64,000 bases of DNA from G965279355 sp965279355 (GCA_965279355.1 OZ257155.1:3286001-3350000), one strand, 5' to 3'; positions 1-8,377 are shown, counted from the first letter of the stretch. Numbers and translations are program-made. The notes: generated from the sequence alone by a model not told the origin.

Positions 1-279
1 GGCGACCGCATTCTCTTCGTGCGGCGCGACCGGCAGGCGGCGGAAGACGATCTCGTTCGCATGCTGCAGCGGCTCAAGCGCAGCGCGCCGTCTCCCAAAG
101 CCGGGCTCTATTTCACCTGCCTCGCGCGCGGCCCCAACCTGTTCGGCCCGGAGTCCGCGGAGCTTCGGATTCTCCAGCGGGAACTGGGCGACTTTCCGCT
201 GGTCGGGATGTTCTGCAACGGCGAAATCTGCAACGACCGGCTCTACGGCTATACCGGCGTGCTCACCTTATTTTTGTAA
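1..279 (+). CDS. FIST C-terminal domain protein (3' part only)
   Basis: The reading frame is open from the first base and ends with TAA at 277-279, so only about the last 92 codons are present. The end of the protein (LVGMFCNGEI, then LYGYTGVLTLF) matches the C-terminal pattern of FIST_C, a putative ligand-sensing domain found in signal-transduction proteins. The FIST_N domain must lie upstream of the window. No partner kinase or cyclase is visible here. Family assignment rests on the C-terminal motif only. Confidence 0.75.
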   Translation, partial: GDRILFVRRDRQAAEDDLVRMLQRLKRSAPSPKAGLYFTCLARGPNLFGPESAELRILQRELGDFPLVGMFCNGEICNDRLYGYTGVLTLFL

Positions 280-342
280 CACCGGCATTGCTTGCCCCGG
301 TCAGCCGAATCAGGTTACGAGGGTTGGACCACGTGAGGCCCT

Positions 343-891
343 ATGGTTCGGCTGTTTGTCGGCATCGGCTTTCCCGAAGATATCCGCGAGCGGCTGTCTG
401 GACTGTGCGGGGGCGTGCCGGGGGCCCGCTGGGTCCCTCCCGAAAATTTCCATCTGACATTGCGGTTCATCGGTGAGGTCGACGGCGGTGACGCCGAGGA
501 CATCTATCACGCGCTGATGCAGGTGCGGCCGCCCCGCTTCGATCTGACGCTGACCGGTGTCGGGCATTTCGGGTCCGGCGCGGAGGTGCGGTCGCTGTGG
601 GTCGGTATCGAGCGCAATCCGGAATTGCTGGCCCTGCGCGACCGCGTGGATTCAGCGCTGGCGCGGGCGGGGGTCGAGCGCGACGGGCGCCGCTACACGC
701 CGCACGTCACCCTGGGCCGGCTGCGCGATACGCCGCTGCCGCGCGTGTCGGCGTTCCTGTCGCATCATGCGTTGTTCCGGGCCGGGCCGATTCCGGTCGA
801 GCACTTCACCCTGTTCTCAAGCTTCCAGCAGGGTACCGGTCCGATCTACACGCCCGAAGCGGATTATCTGCTGCCGGCGGCTGCCCTTTAA
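343..891 (+). CDS. thpR: RNA 2',3'-cyclic phosphodiesterase (LigT/ThpR family)
   Basis: 182 aa, the usual length of this family. Both catalytic HxTx motifs are visible: HLTL in the N-terminal half (about residue 37) and HVTL about residue 125, the hallmark of the 2H phosphoesterase fold. The family hydrolyses 2',3'-cyclic phosphates on RNA ends and can ligate tRNA halves in vitro; the cellular role is not well defined. ATG start with GTGAGG about 6 nt upstream. The 3' end overlaps the converging GNAT gene by 4 nt, so the two genes share no terminator space. Confidence 0.9.
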   Translation: MVRLFVGIGFPEDIRERLSGLCGGVPGARWVPPENFHLTLRFIGEVDGGDAEDIYHALMQVRPPRFDLTLTGVGHFGSGAEVRSLWVGIERNPELLALRDRVDSALARAGVERDGRRYTPHVTLGRLRDTPLPRVSAFLSHHALFRAGPIPVEHFTLFSSFQQGTGPIYTPEADYLLPAAAL

Positions 892-1415
892 GTTTCGGTA
901 TCGGGTGCGCGATAGATGTGGCGCAGCAGTTCGCGGCGCCCGCCGCGCGCCGGGAAATTCCGCACGATCACGCCCGCCGGCATGAAGCCGCTATTCGCCA
1001 GCACGCGCGCTGAAACCGGATTGTCGGGAAACGTGTCGGCATGCAACCGCTCGATGCCGAGATACGTTGCATGCGCGACGATGCGGCGCACGGCCTCGGT
1101 GGCATAGCCCTGGCGGCGGAACGGCAGCCCGATCCAGTAGCCGAGTTCCAGCATCTCCGGCGGTCCGCCAAAGCCGCCAACGCCCAGGAATTCGCCGTCC
1201 TCGCGGCGCTCCAGCGCATAGACGAACGCGCCGGGGCCGACGCGTCTCGCGATCCAGTCGCGCGCGGCTGGAACCGTGCAGGGGTCGGGAATCTCCGCCA
1301 TCTGTCGTACGGCATCGGGATCGCCCGCCAGCAGCCGCGCGAAATGGACGGCGTCGTCTGGCGTCAGCGGCCGGAGGATCATCCGCGCCGAAGTAAGGGG
1401 TCGATCGGACTCCAT
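888..1415 (-). CDS. GNAT family N-acetyltransferase (RimJ/RimL type)
   Basis: 175 aa. The N-terminus SARMILRPLTPDDA and the acetyl-CoA region (GYWIGLPFRRQGYATEAV, residues about 90-107) follow the RimJ/RimL Acetyltransf_3 pattern (R/Q-x-x-G-x-A/G), and LANSGF near residue 145 is the conserved beta-7 region. It probably acetylates an amine of a protein or small molecule; the substrate cannot be read from sequence. It lies 12 nt downstream of the phosphatase gene on the same strand, so the two are probably cotranscribed. Confidence 0.85.
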   Translation of the reverse strand: MESDRPLTSARMILRPLTPDDAVHFARLLAGDPDAVRQMAEIPDPCTVPAARDWIARRVGPGAFVYALERREDGEFLGVGGFGGPPEMLELGYWIGLPFRRQGYATEAVRRIVAHATYLGIERLHADTFPDNPVSARVLANSGFMPAGVIVRNFPARGGRRELLRHIYRAPDTET

Positions 1416-1427
1416 AACGCGTGCCGG

Positions 1428-1898
1428 TTATCCAGGATCCTGTTTTACGGCCGCCAACAATCCGGCGGAACCACGCTCGATCAGGTCGAGGGCATGCTCG
1501 AAGTCGGTTGGGCCGCCATAGTAGGGATCGGGAACATCGGCGATGCCAAGCTCCGGCGCATAATCGAGCAGGCGCTTGAAGCGCGCCTTGCTGCCGGGGA
1601 CCATGCGGCACATGAAATCGAAATGCCCGCCGTCGCAGGCGATCAGCAGATCGAAGCGCTGGCAGTCCGCACTGATCAGCTTGCGCGCGCGCAAACCCGC
1701 GATGTCGTAACCGCGTTTGGCCGCGTGGCGGATCGAACGCGGGTCCGGCGGCTCGCCGACGTGGTAGCCGTGGGTGCCGGCGGAATCGACTTCGATGGCA
1801 TGTGAGAGGCCGGCGCGCGCGACCATCGCCAGGAACACCCCTTCGGCGGTGGGGGAGCGGCAGATATTTCCGGTGCACACGAACAGGATGCGTTTCAC
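1428..1898 (-). CDS. low-molecular-weight protein-tyrosine phosphatase
   Basis: 156 aa. The N-terminal P-loop CTGNICRSP (C-x5-R-S) is the catalytic phosphate-binding loop with Cys nucleophile and Arg. The C-terminal DPYYGG stretch (about residue 122) supplies the general-acid Asp of this family. These cytoplasmic enzymes remove phosphate from tyrosine, often on polysaccharide-export kinases, but no such kinase is nearby. The start is GTG at 1898 with GAGAG about 7 nt upstream. It is divergent from the MoaD-like gene across a 51-bp gap that must hold both promoters. Confidence 0.9.
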   Translation of the reverse strand: MKRILFVCTGNICRSPTAEGVFLAMVARAGLSHAIEVDSAGTHGYHVGEPPDPRSIRHAAKRGYDIAGLRARKLISADCQRFDLLIACDGGHFDFMCRMVPGSKARFKRLLDYAPELGIADVPDPYYGGPTDFEHALDLIERGSAGLLAAVKQDPG

Positions 1899-1949
1899 AA
1901 CTGGACTCTCGACTCCGGACGCTCCCTATCCTTAACGTAGCCGTCGCCG

Positions 1950-2219
1950 ATGCCAAGGATCGTCTTCAATAGCCGCCTGCGCGGCGTTGTTCCGCTGGAG
2001 CCCATCACCGTCGCCGGAACGACGGTGCGGGACTCTCTGGCTCGTGTCTTTGCCGACTATCCGCGGCTTCAGGGCTATGTGCTGGACGATCAGGGAAGCG
2101 TGCGCCAGCACGTCGCGATCTACGTGAACGACAGGCCGATTGTCGATCGCCTGCGGCAATCCGATGCGGTTGAAGACCAGACTGAAATCTATGTTCTGCA
2201 GGCTCTGACGGGAGGATGA
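1950..2219 (+). CDS. MoaD/ThiS-family ubiquitin-like protein
   Basis: 89 aa with a beta-grasp pattern: an N-terminal strand, a central helix (VRDSLARVFADYP), an acidic/hydrophobic strand (VAIYVNDRPI) and the terminal ALTGG. The C-terminal diglycine is the feature by which MoaD and ThiS are adenylated and thiocarboxylated as sulfur carriers, and by which archaeal SAMPs are conjugated to proteins. No moaE, thiF-like E1 or thiG gene is nearby. It is separated from the BNR-repeat gene by 1 nt, and the two Gly codons double as that gene's ribosome-binding site. Its real function is unknown. Confidence 0.8.
   Translation: MPRIVFNSRLRGVVPLEPITVAGTTVRDSLARVFADYPRLQGYVLDDQGSVRQHVAIYVNDRPIVDRLRQSDAVEDQTEIYVLQALTGG
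2211..2216 (+). promoter_or_regulatory. Shine-Dalgarno formed by the Gly-Gly codons of the MoaD-like gene
   Basis: GGA GGA at 2211-2216 encodes the terminal diglycine and lies 4 nt before the ATG of the next gene at 2221. The same six bases therefore fix the functional tail of one protein and start translation of the next, a strong sign of translational coupling. Confidence 0.75.
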
Positions 2220-2220
2220 C

Positions 2221-3303
2221 ATGAGCGATCGCATGCTGATCGGAACCCGCAAGGGCCTGTTCGATCTGCGCCGCTCGGGCAGCGGTTGGGCAATGGCGGG
2301 GCGGCACTTCCTGGGCGAGCCGGTCACGGCGGTGATGCGCGACGCGGCAACCGGCACCCTGCTCGCCGCGCTCAATCTTGGCCATTTCGGCGTCAAGCTG
2401 TGGCGCAGCGACGATGACGGCGCCACCTGGCGCGAAGTCGCCGCGCCGAAATATCCGGAGAAGCCGGCGGACTCCACGGACAAGAACGACTGGAACCTGA
2501 AGGTGATCTGGGCGCTGGAATCCGGCAAGAAGCCGGGCATTGCCTGGGCGGGCACTCTGCCCGGCGGTCTCTTCCGCTCCACAGATGGCGGCGAGAGCTG
2601 GGCGCTGATGCGCGGCCTCTGGGACCGGCCCGAGCGCGCGGAATGGTTCGGCGGCGGTTACGATCATCCCGGCATCCATTCCATCTGCGTCGATCCGCGC
2701 AACGCCGACCGCGTGCTGCTTGGCGTGTCCTGCGGCGGTGCATGGATGACCGAAGATGCCGGAAAGACCTGGGACGTCCGCTGCAAGGGCATGTATGCCG
2801 CCTACATGCCGCCGGCACAGCGCGACAATCCGGCAATCCAGGATCCTCACCGCATCGTGCAGAGCCCGTCCGATCCGAATGTCTACTGGTGCCAGCATCA
2901 CAACGGCGTCTTCCGCTCCACCGACGGCGCGCAGAGCTGGCATGAAATCACGGCGATTGCGCCCTCGACGTTCGGCTTCGCGGTGGCAGTGCATCCCAAG
3001 GACGCGGATACGGCGTGGTTCGTGCCGGCGGTCAAGGACGAGCAACGCGTTCCGGTTGACGGCAAATTTGTCGTCTCGCGGACCCGTGATGGCGGCAGGA
3101 CCAGCGAGATTCTGTCCAAGGGTCTGCCGGGCGCCGAAGCCTACGATCTCGTCTATCGCCACAGCCTCGATGTCGACGAGAGTGGCAACACGCTCGCCCT
3201 CGGCTCGACGACTGGCGGCTTGTGGTTCTCGAACGACAGCGGCGACTCGTGGATGGCGAGCGATGTCCGGCTGCCGCCGATCGCCTGCCTGCGATTTGTC
3301 TAG
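2221..3303 (+). CDS. BNR/Asp-box beta-propeller protein (sialidase-like fold, enzymatic role unproven)
   Basis: 360 aa. At least five Asp-box (S/T-x-D-x-G-x-T/S-W) repeats are visible: RSDDDGATW, RSTDGGESW, TEDAGKTW, RSTDGAQSW and SNDSGDSW, spread along the chain as expected for a six- or seven-bladed propeller. The arginine triad of true sialidases is not evident, so I call only the fold. There is no signal peptide, so it is probably cytoplasmic. It is coupled to the upstream MoaD-like gene, which suggests the two proteins work together. Confidence 0.85.
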   Translation: MSDRMLIGTRKGLFDLRRSGSGWAMAGRHFLGEPVTAVMRDAATGTLLAALNLGHFGVKLWRSDDDGATWREVAAPKYPEKPADSTDKNDWNLKVIWALESGKKPGIAWAGTLPGGLFRSTDGGESWALMRGLWDRPERAEWFGGGYDHPGIHSICVDPRNADRVLLGVSCGGAWMTEDAGKTWDVRCKGMYAAYMPPAQRDNPAIQDPHRIVQSPSDPNVYWCQHHNGVFRSTDGAQSWHEITAIAPSTFGFAVAVHPKDADTAWFVPAVKDEQRVPVDGKFVVSRTRDGGRTSEILSKGLPGAEAYDLVYRHSLDVDESGNTLALGSTTGGLWFSNDSGDSWMASDVRLPPIACLRFV

Positions 3304-3306
3304 GCT

Positions 3307-3708
3307 TTAGTCGAGTTGCGCCTCGATCGCTTCCATGTCGCCATCTGACAAGCCGAAATGGTGGCCGATTTCGTGGATGAGGACGTGGCGGACGATATGG
3401 GCGAGGTCTTCGCCGGTCTCGCACCAGTAATCCAGAATGGGACGCCGATAAAGGAAGATCATATCCGGCATCGGCGGCGGCGCGCTGCCTTCCTGCCCGG
3501 ACACCGACACGCCGCGATAGAGGCCGAGCAGGTCGAACGGGCTATCCAGCTCCATCTCGCGTTCGGTCTCCTCATCGGGGAAATCCTCGATGCGGATCAC
3601 GACCTTTGTCACATGCTCGGCAAACGGTGCGGGCAGGACCTTGAGCGCGGCAACGGCGATCTCGTCGAGATCGGCGAGGGAGGGCGGGGTGATTTCGGAC
3701 GGGTTCAT
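3307..3708 (-). CDS. metallopeptidase family protein (zincin, DUF1025 type)
   Basis: 133 aa. The C-terminal HEIGHHFGLSD is an extended HExxHxxGxxD zinc motif (residues about 113-123), as in the small zincin family PF06262. The N-terminal half (LPAPFAEHVTKVVIRIEDFPD) is also typical of that family. It is soluble with no signal peptide. The substrate is unknown. It converges on the BNR gene with only 3 nt between stop codons. Confidence 0.85.
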   Translation of the reverse strand: MNPSEITPPSLADLDEIAVAALKVLPAPFAEHVTKVVIRIEDFPDEETEREMELDSPFDLLGLYRGVSVSGQEGSAPPPMPDMIFLYRRPILDYWCETGEDLAHIVRHVLIHEIGHHFGLSDGDMEAIEAQLD

Positions 3709-3782
3709 CGGAAGAACCCTAGCGCGGCTTGATCCCAGGGGAAAGCCGCGCCAGTGTCGACGAAAGCACGGGAGACGGCATC

Positions 3783-4067
3783 ATGATCAAGAAGCTGACG
3801 GACGCGGAACGCATCGAAGCGCTGGCAACGCTCAAGGGCTGGCAGCTCGTCGACGGGCGCGATGCCATCCGCAAGGAATTCAGGTTCAAGGATTTTAACG
3901 CCGCCTTCGGCTTCATGGGCCGGGTGGCGCTGATGGCCGAGCGAATGGACCACCACCCGGAATGGTTCAACGTCTACAACCGGGTCGACATCACCCTGGC
4001 GACGCATGATGCCGGGGGCCTGTCGGCCCGCGACATCAAGCTCGCGACGTTTATCAATTCGCTTTAG
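3783..4067 (+). CDS. phhB: 4a-hydroxytetrahydrobiopterin dehydratase
   Basis: 94 aa, the usual length for pterin-4a-carbinolamine dehydratase. The active-site pattern [12 protein letters not shown] with the later THDAGGLS is characteristic. It dehydrates the 4a-hydroxy pterin made by phenylalanine hydroxylase so that the cofactor can be reduced again. The matching hydroxylase gene (phhA) is in this window but about 51 kb away at 55008-55856. ATG 3783 is chosen because homology begins at IKKLTDAER; an in-frame earlier start would add 18 unrelated residues. Confidence 0.95.
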   Translation: MIKKLTDAERIEALATLKGWQLVDGRDAIRKEFRFKDFNAAFGFMGRVALMAERMDHHPEWFNVYNRVDITLATHDAGGLSARDIKLATFINSL

Positions 4068-4146
4068 TCACCCCGGCCAAGCGAAGCGCGAGCCGGGGTC
4101 CATGGTGCCGCCTGTGAGATGGACCCCGGATCAAGTCCGGGGTGAC
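4068..4146. repeat. REP-like paired hairpin, copy A
   Basis: Two inverted hairpins fill the gap between the converging phhB and SDR genes: ACCCCGGC ... GCCGGGGT with a long loop, then ACCCCGGA TCAAG TCCGGGGT, flanked by GTCA and TGAC ends. It is related to the elements at 20297, 45394 and 46583 (same CAAG/CTTG core, GTCAT/ATCCA edges, different stems). It may also stop transcription from both sides. Confidence 0.7.
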
Positions 4147-4159
4147 GGCCTTGCGGCCG

Positions 4160-4921
4160 TCACTTGGGCGCCATGCGGATGGCGCCGTCGAGGCGGATGA
4201 CTTCGCCATTGATCATCACGTTGTCGACGATGTGCATGACCAGGCTCGCGAACTCGGGCGGCCGGCCCAGGCGCGACGGGTAGGGCACCGATGCTTCGAG
4301 TGCGGCGATGGCTTCCTTGGGGAGGCCATCGGCCATCGGCGTCAGGAAGATGCCGGGCGCAATTGCATTCACCCGCACGCCAAAGCGTGCGAATTCGCGC
4401 GCGGCAGGCAGGGTCAGCGCCACGACGCCGCCTTTCGACGCGGAATAGGCCGCCTGGCCGATCTGGCCTTCATAGGCCGCCACCGACGCGGTGGAGATGA
4501 TGACGCCGCGCTCATTGTCGGCCATCGGCTCCGCGTTGATCATGTCGGCCGCGGCCAGGCGCATCATGTTGAAGGAACCGACGAGGTTCACATTGATGCA
4601 GCGCTGGAATTCGGCCAGTGGCATCGGACCGTCCTTGCCCACGATGCGCTTTGCCGGGCCGATGCCGGCGCAGTTCATCAGCACGCGGGCAATGCCATGC
4701 TTGCCGCGCGCTTCGGCAATCGCCGCTTCGCCGCTCGCGGCGTCGGACACGTCGCACTTGACGGCATGGCCGCCGATCTCGCCGGCGACCCGCTTCGCGC
4801 CGTCCAGATTGATGTCGAGCACCGTGACCTTCGCGCCGGCCGCCGCCAGCGCTTTCGCCACCGCTTCCCCAAGTCCCGATCCGCCGCCAGTGACGAGCGC
4901 CGCCTGTCCCTTAACATTCAT
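4160..4921 (-). CDS. SDR family NAD(P)-dependent oxidoreductase (3-hydroxyacyl-CoA dehydrogenase-like)
   Basis: 253 aa. Classical short-chain dehydrogenase: cofactor motif TGGGSGLG at residues 11-18, NCAGIG, catalytic Ser in IISTASVAAYEG and the YSASK catalytic Tyr/Lys pair. The overall pattern (N-terminal VKGQAALVTGGGSGLG, C-terminal MINGEVIRLDGAIRMAPK) resembles type II/HSD17B10 3-hydroxyacyl-CoA dehydrogenases, so a role in fatty-acid or branched-chain degradation is the best guess. ATG start with GGAAAGGA about 8 nt upstream. Confidence 0.9.
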   Translation of the reverse strand: MNVKGQAALVTGGGSGLGEAVAKALAAAGAKVTVLDINLDGAKRVAGEIGGHAVKCDVSDAASGEAAIAEARGKHGIARVLMNCAGIGPAKRIVGKDGPMPLAEFQRCINVNLVGSFNMMRLAAADMINAEPMADNERGVIISTASVAAYEGQIGQAAYSASKGGVVALTLPAAREFARFGVRVNAIAPGIFLTPMADGLPKEAIAALEASVPYPSRLGRPPEFASLVMHIVDNVMINGEVIRLDGAIRMAPK

Positions 4922-4969
4922 TGTGTTTTTCCTTTCCGAAACCGATTGCGGGTTTGTAGCAGATCGCGC

Positions 4970-5866
4970 CTAGCCGAGGGAGGGGGCCTTGCCGGCCTTC
5001 ATCTCCCGCTGGGCGATATAGAACGTGCTGCCGATCAGGACCACGACACCGACGAGCGTCCAAAGATCCGGCACTTCAGCGAAGAAATAGAAGCCAAACA
5101 GCCCGGCGAAGATCAGCCGCGTATAGTCGAACGGCATGACCGCGGAGGCTTCGCCAATCCGCAGGCCGCGCAGCATCAGGTATTGCGCCAGCGATGACAG
5201 GCCGCCGATCGCTATCAGCAGCAGCCATTCCCAGCCGACCGGGTTCTGCCACACAAGCGCGGCCGGCACGGCGGACAGAAGCGTCGTGATCGCCCCGAAA
5301 TAGAACAGGATGGTGATATTGCGCTCGGTCCCGGACAGCTTTTTCACAAGGACCGCGACGTCGGCCACAAAAAACGAGCCAAGCAATCCGATCAGCATGG
5401 CGTAGTCGAAGCTGGATGTGCCGGGCCGCAACACAATCAGCACGCCGATGAAGCCGATGGCCGTCGCCGTCCAGCGCCGCCAGTGCACGGCCTCGCCGAG
5501 GAACAGTAGCGCCAGCACCACCAGGAACAGCGGACGGGTGAAGGAAATCGCGGTCGCCGTGGCGAGCGGCAGATGCGTGATCGCGTAGAAGCCGCAAAAC
5601 GTACCGCCGACCCCGATCACCGAGCGCGAGACGTGCAACCACGGACGACCGGTCAGGAAGAAGCTTGTCGTGCCGCGCAGGAAGGGCAACAGGACGATGA
5701 GACCGAACAGGCAGCGGAAGAATGCGACCTGAAAGGAATCCAGTCGCTGCCCCAGAATTTTGACGATGAGCGCTTGGATCGCGAATACCACTGCGGCGAG
5801 GATGATCCAGCCGGCACCGCGGACATTAGGCGGGAAGCGCTCGACTAGCAGTGTGCCGTCAGCCAT
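4970..5866 (-). CDS. DMT family transporter (EamA)
   Basis: 298 aa with about ten hydrophobic segments in two EamA repeats, the drug/metabolite-transporter architecture. Residues such as FFRCLFGLIVLLPFL (first repeat) and DYTRLIFAGLFGFYFFAEVPD (second repeat, conserved Pro/Glu in the ninth helix) support this. It is an inner-membrane exporter of a small metabolite; substrate unknown. It overlaps the next EamA gene by 8 nt, so the two are translationally coupled and may form a hetero-dimer. Confidence 0.9.
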   Translation of the reverse strand: MADGTLLVERFPPNVRGAGWIILAAVVFAIQALIVKILGQRLDSFQVAFFRCLFGLIVLLPFLRGTTSFFLTGRPWLHVSRSVIGVGGTFCGFYAITHLPLATATAISFTRPLFLVVLALLFLGEAVHWRRWTATAIGFIGVLIVLRPGTSSFDYAMLIGLLGSFFVADVAVLVKKLSGTERNITILFYFGAITTLLSAVPAALVWQNPVGWEWLLLIAIGGLSSLAQYLMLRGLRIGEASAVMPFDYTRLIFAGLFGFYFFAEVPDLWTLVGVVVLIGSTFYIAQREMKAGKAPSLG

Positions 5867-6863
5867 TGCCGGGCTTGGTCGGTGGCTGTGTCGTCGGCAG
5901 GGGAACGGGATCGGTTGTGGCGGCAGCCGCCATCGGTGTCACCGGCAGGTCGTCCGCGCCGCCGGGTGACTTCGACGTTGAGCGCACCTCGTGACGGGCG
6001 ATGTACACGGTGGCGGCAACAATCACGGCAGCACCGGCCCAGGTCCAGATATCCGGGACCTCGGCAAAGAACATCCACGCAAGCGCGGCGACGAAGGGCA
6101 GGCGGATAAAATCGAGCGCGGTCGCCGCGCTGGCGTCGAGACAGACAAAAGACCGGGTCATCGCCTGGTGTCCCAGTGTCGCGAATGCGCCCACCGCCAC
6201 CAGCAGCGGCCAGGTATGGATCGGCGGATTGACCCAGACCGGAATGGCGGTGATCAGTGAGAATGGCAGGATATAGAGAGTGAGATAGGTGACAATGGCA
6301 TTGGCCGGCTCGGTCCGGGTCATGTGCTTGATCAGGATGACGCTGATACCGGTGAGCAGCGCGGAAGCGAGTACGGCAAGCTGGAACGGGTTGAGGTCGA
6401 CAAAGCCCGGGCGGAGCACGATCATCGCGCCGCCGAAGCCGACAAAAGTCGCAATCCAGCGATGGCCGCGCACGACCTCGTTGAGAATGAAGACGGCGGC
6501 CACCGTCGCGAACAGGGGTGTGGTGAAGCTGAGCGCCGTGGCTTCCGCCATCGGAAGGTTGGCCACCCCTGTGAACCAGCACAGCATCGACCCCAGTCCG
6601 ATCGCCGCCCGCCAGGAATAGAGCCGGTGATTGCTGTTCTTGAAGGTCGCCAGCCCGACCGTCAGGAACCACGGCGCCATGAAGGCAAAGCCGAACAGGT
6701 TACGAAAGAACACGATCTCGAATGCCGGAAGGTCGTCCGCCAGCAGCCGGATGCAGACGACCATGCCGGCGAAGAAGAAAGAACCGAGCACGCCCCAGAT
6801 CGCGCCCTGCACAGGCGGGGAAAGACGCTGAAAAGCCGCGGAGGGGGAAGGACGGAACGGCAT
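5859..6863 (-). CDS. DMT family transporter (EamA), coupled to its neighbour
   Basis: 334 aa, again two five-helix EamA repeats (for example FEIVFFRNLFGFAFMAPW and DFIRLPFVAALAWMFFAEVPD), plus a hydrophilic C-terminal tail of about 35 residues rich in Pro, Thr and Ala. I chose ATG 6863; a TTG at 6881 would add six residues. It is upstream of the other EamA gene and shares sequence character with it, consistent with tandem duplication. A 20-bp dyad lies 22 nt upstream of the start. Confidence 0.88.
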   Translation of the reverse strand: MPFRPSPSAAFQRLSPPVQGAIWGVLGSFFFAGMVVCIRLLADDLPAFEIVFFRNLFGFAFMAPWFLTVGLATFKNSNHRLYSWRAAIGLGSMLCWFTGVANLPMAEATALSFTTPLFATVAAVFILNEVVRGHRWIATFVGFGGAMIVLRPGFVDLNPFQLAVLASALLTGISVILIKHMTRTEPANAIVTYLTLYILPFSLITAIPVWVNPPIHTWPLLVAVGAFATLGHQAMTRSFVCLDASAATALDFIRLPFVAALAWMFFAEVPDIWTWAGAAVIVAATVYIARHEVRSTSKSPGGADDLPVTPMAAAATTDPVPLPTTQPPTKPGNG

Positions 6864-6885
6864 ACGCTGTTTAGACGACAAATCT

Positions 6886-6905
6886 TAAGTCAGATATATG
6901 ACTTA
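6886..6905. promoter_or_regulatory. operator-like dyad TAAGTCA-N6-TGACTTA
   Basis: Perfect 7-bp arms TAAGTCA and TGACTTA around GATATA, 22 bp upstream of the EamA operon start at 6863 (minus strand) in an AT-rich island. The size and symmetry fit a dimeric GntR- or MarR-type repressor site. No regulator gene is adjacent. Confidence 0.4.
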
Positions 6906-6976
6906 TAGCGCGCACCGTGCTTGCAGGCGAGAGTAGTTTCACTACTTTTGGTAGAGAGCCGCCGTCGGCCGTCAAT

Positions 6977-7639
6977 TCAACGATTGTGCTGGATGAGTTT
7001 GTCGCTTACGCGCAGCGTCGCCTCGGTCTTTGACTTGACCTCTTCGGGGGTGACGCCTGGCGCCACTTCCAGCATCGTGACGCCACCGCTTCCGGTGGTG
7101 TCGATGCCGAATACGCCAAGATCGGTGATGACGGTGTTGACCACGCGCGCTCCGGTCAGCGGCAGGTTGCATTTCTTGAGCAGCTTGGTTTCGTTCTTGG
7201 CGGTGTGCTCCATCAGCACGACGACCTTCTTCACGCCGGCGACGAGATCCATGGCGCCGCCCATGCCCTTGACCATTTTTCCGGGGATCATCCAGTTGGC
7301 GAGATCGCCATTCTCCGCGACCTGCATCGCGCCGAGCAGGGCCAGATCGATGTGGCCGCCGCGGATCATGCCGAAGCTGTCGGCGCTGCTGAAATAGCTG
7401 GTCGTCGGCAACTCCGTGACGGTCTGCTTGCCGGCGTTGATCAGGTCGGGGTCCTCGTCCCCTTCGAAGGGGAACGGCCCGATACCGAGCATGCCATTCT
7501 CGCTCTGCAGCTGAACGGTCATGCCTTCCGGAATGTAGTTCGAGACCAGCGTCGGAATGCCGATACCGAGATTCACGTAGAATCCGTCGCGCAGTTCCTT
7601 GGCGGCGCGGGCGGCCATGTCTTCGCGGGTCCAGGCCAT
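6977..7639 (-). CDS. scoB: 3-oxoacid CoA-transferase subunit B
   Basis: 220 aa. [12 protein letters not shown] (about residue 50) contains the catalytic glutamate of family I CoA-transferases, the residue that forms the enzyme-CoA thioester. The N-terminal [10 protein letters not shown] is also conserved. With subunit A it moves CoA from succinyl-CoA to a 3-oxoacid such as acetoacetate, linking ketone-body or branched-chain breakdown to the TCA cycle. AAGGAAAGGA precedes the ATG. The subunit A gene is 33 nt upstream. Confidence 0.95.
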   Translation of the reverse strand: MAWTREDMAARAAKELRDGFYVNLGIGIPTLVSNYIPEGMTVQLQSENGMLGIGPFPFEGDEDPDLINAGKQTVTELPTTSYFSSADSFGMIRGGHIDLALLGAMQVAENGDLANWMIPGKMVKGMGGAMDLVAGVKKVVVLMEHTAKNETKLLKKCNLPLTGARVVNTVITDLGVFGIDTTGSGGVTMLEVAPGVTPEEVKSKTEATLRVSDKLIQHNR

Positions 7640-7672
7640 GATGTGTCCTTTCCTTGAATTAGGGGCGGCGTC

Positions 7673-8377
7673 TCAGACGCGCTTGCGTGTCGTGCGTTGT
7701 TCGATCCGTTTGGCGCCGCCTTTGGCGTGAACGATCCGCTTCACGAAAATGCCGGGCGTGATGATGTGGTCGGGGTTGATGGTGCCGGCCTCGACCAGGT
7801 TCTCGACCTGCGCGACGGTGATCTTGCCGGCGCTTGCCATCATCGGGTTGAAGTTCCGCGCCGTCTTGCGATAGACGAGGTTGCCTTCGGTGTCGCCCGT
7901 CCAGGCATGGACCAGCGACAGATCGGCGACGATGCCGGTCTCCATGATGTATTTCTCGCCGCCGAACTCGCGGACTTCCTTGCCTTCGGCGACGGCGGTG
8001 CCGTAACCGGTCTTGGTGAAGAAGGCGGGAATACCGGCGCCGCCGGCGCGGATGCGCTCGGCCAGCGTGCCCTGCGGGTTGAATTCGATCTCGAGTTCGT
8101 TGGCCAGGTACTGCTGGGCAAAGAGTTTGTTCTCGCCGACATAGGAGGCGATCATCTTCTTGATCTGCCGCGTCTCCAGAAGAATGCCGAGCCCGGCACC
8201 GTCAACGCCGGCGTTGTTCGAAACGACAGTGAGCCCCTTCACCCCGGACTCCCGGATCGCTTCGATCAGCAATTCCGGAATGCCGCACAGCCCGAACCCG
8301 CCGGCCATGATCAGCATGTCGTTCTTCAGGACGCCGGCGAGGGCCGCCTTGGCATCCGGATAAACCTTCTTTGACAT
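7673..8377 (-). CDS. scoA: 3-oxoacid CoA-transferase subunit A
   Basis: 234 aa. GGFGLCGIPELLI (residues about 27-39) and SNNAGVDGAGLG are conserved CoA-transferase subunit A motifs, and GTLAERIRAGGAGIPAF is the family signature near the middle. It forms the heteromeric enzyme with ScoB, encoded directly downstream. The start codon has AAGGGGA upstream. A LysR gene lies upstream on the same strand but 119 nt away. Confidence 0.95.
   Translation of the reverse strand: MSKKVYPDAKAALAGVLKNDMLIMAGGFGLCGIPELLIEAIRESGVKGLTVVSNNAGVDGAGLGILLETRQIKKMIASYVGENKLFAQQYLANELEIEFNPQGTLAERIRAGGAGIPAFFTKTGYGTAVAEGKEVREFGGEKYIMETGIVADLSLVHAWTGDTEGNLVYRKTARNFNPMMASAGKITVAQVENLVEAGTINPDHIITPGIFVKRIVHAKGGAKRIEQRTTRKRV

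Noticed and set aside
991..1956. Long frame (minus strand) across the GNAT and phosphatase genes
   Set aside because: It overlaps two clear genes in another frame and is Arg/Pro-rich, as expected for a shadow frame in GC-rich DNA.
6932..6946. AGTAGT TTC ACTACT hairpin near scoB
   Set aside because: Six-bp AT-rich stem, no U-run in the right direction; too weak to call a terminator.
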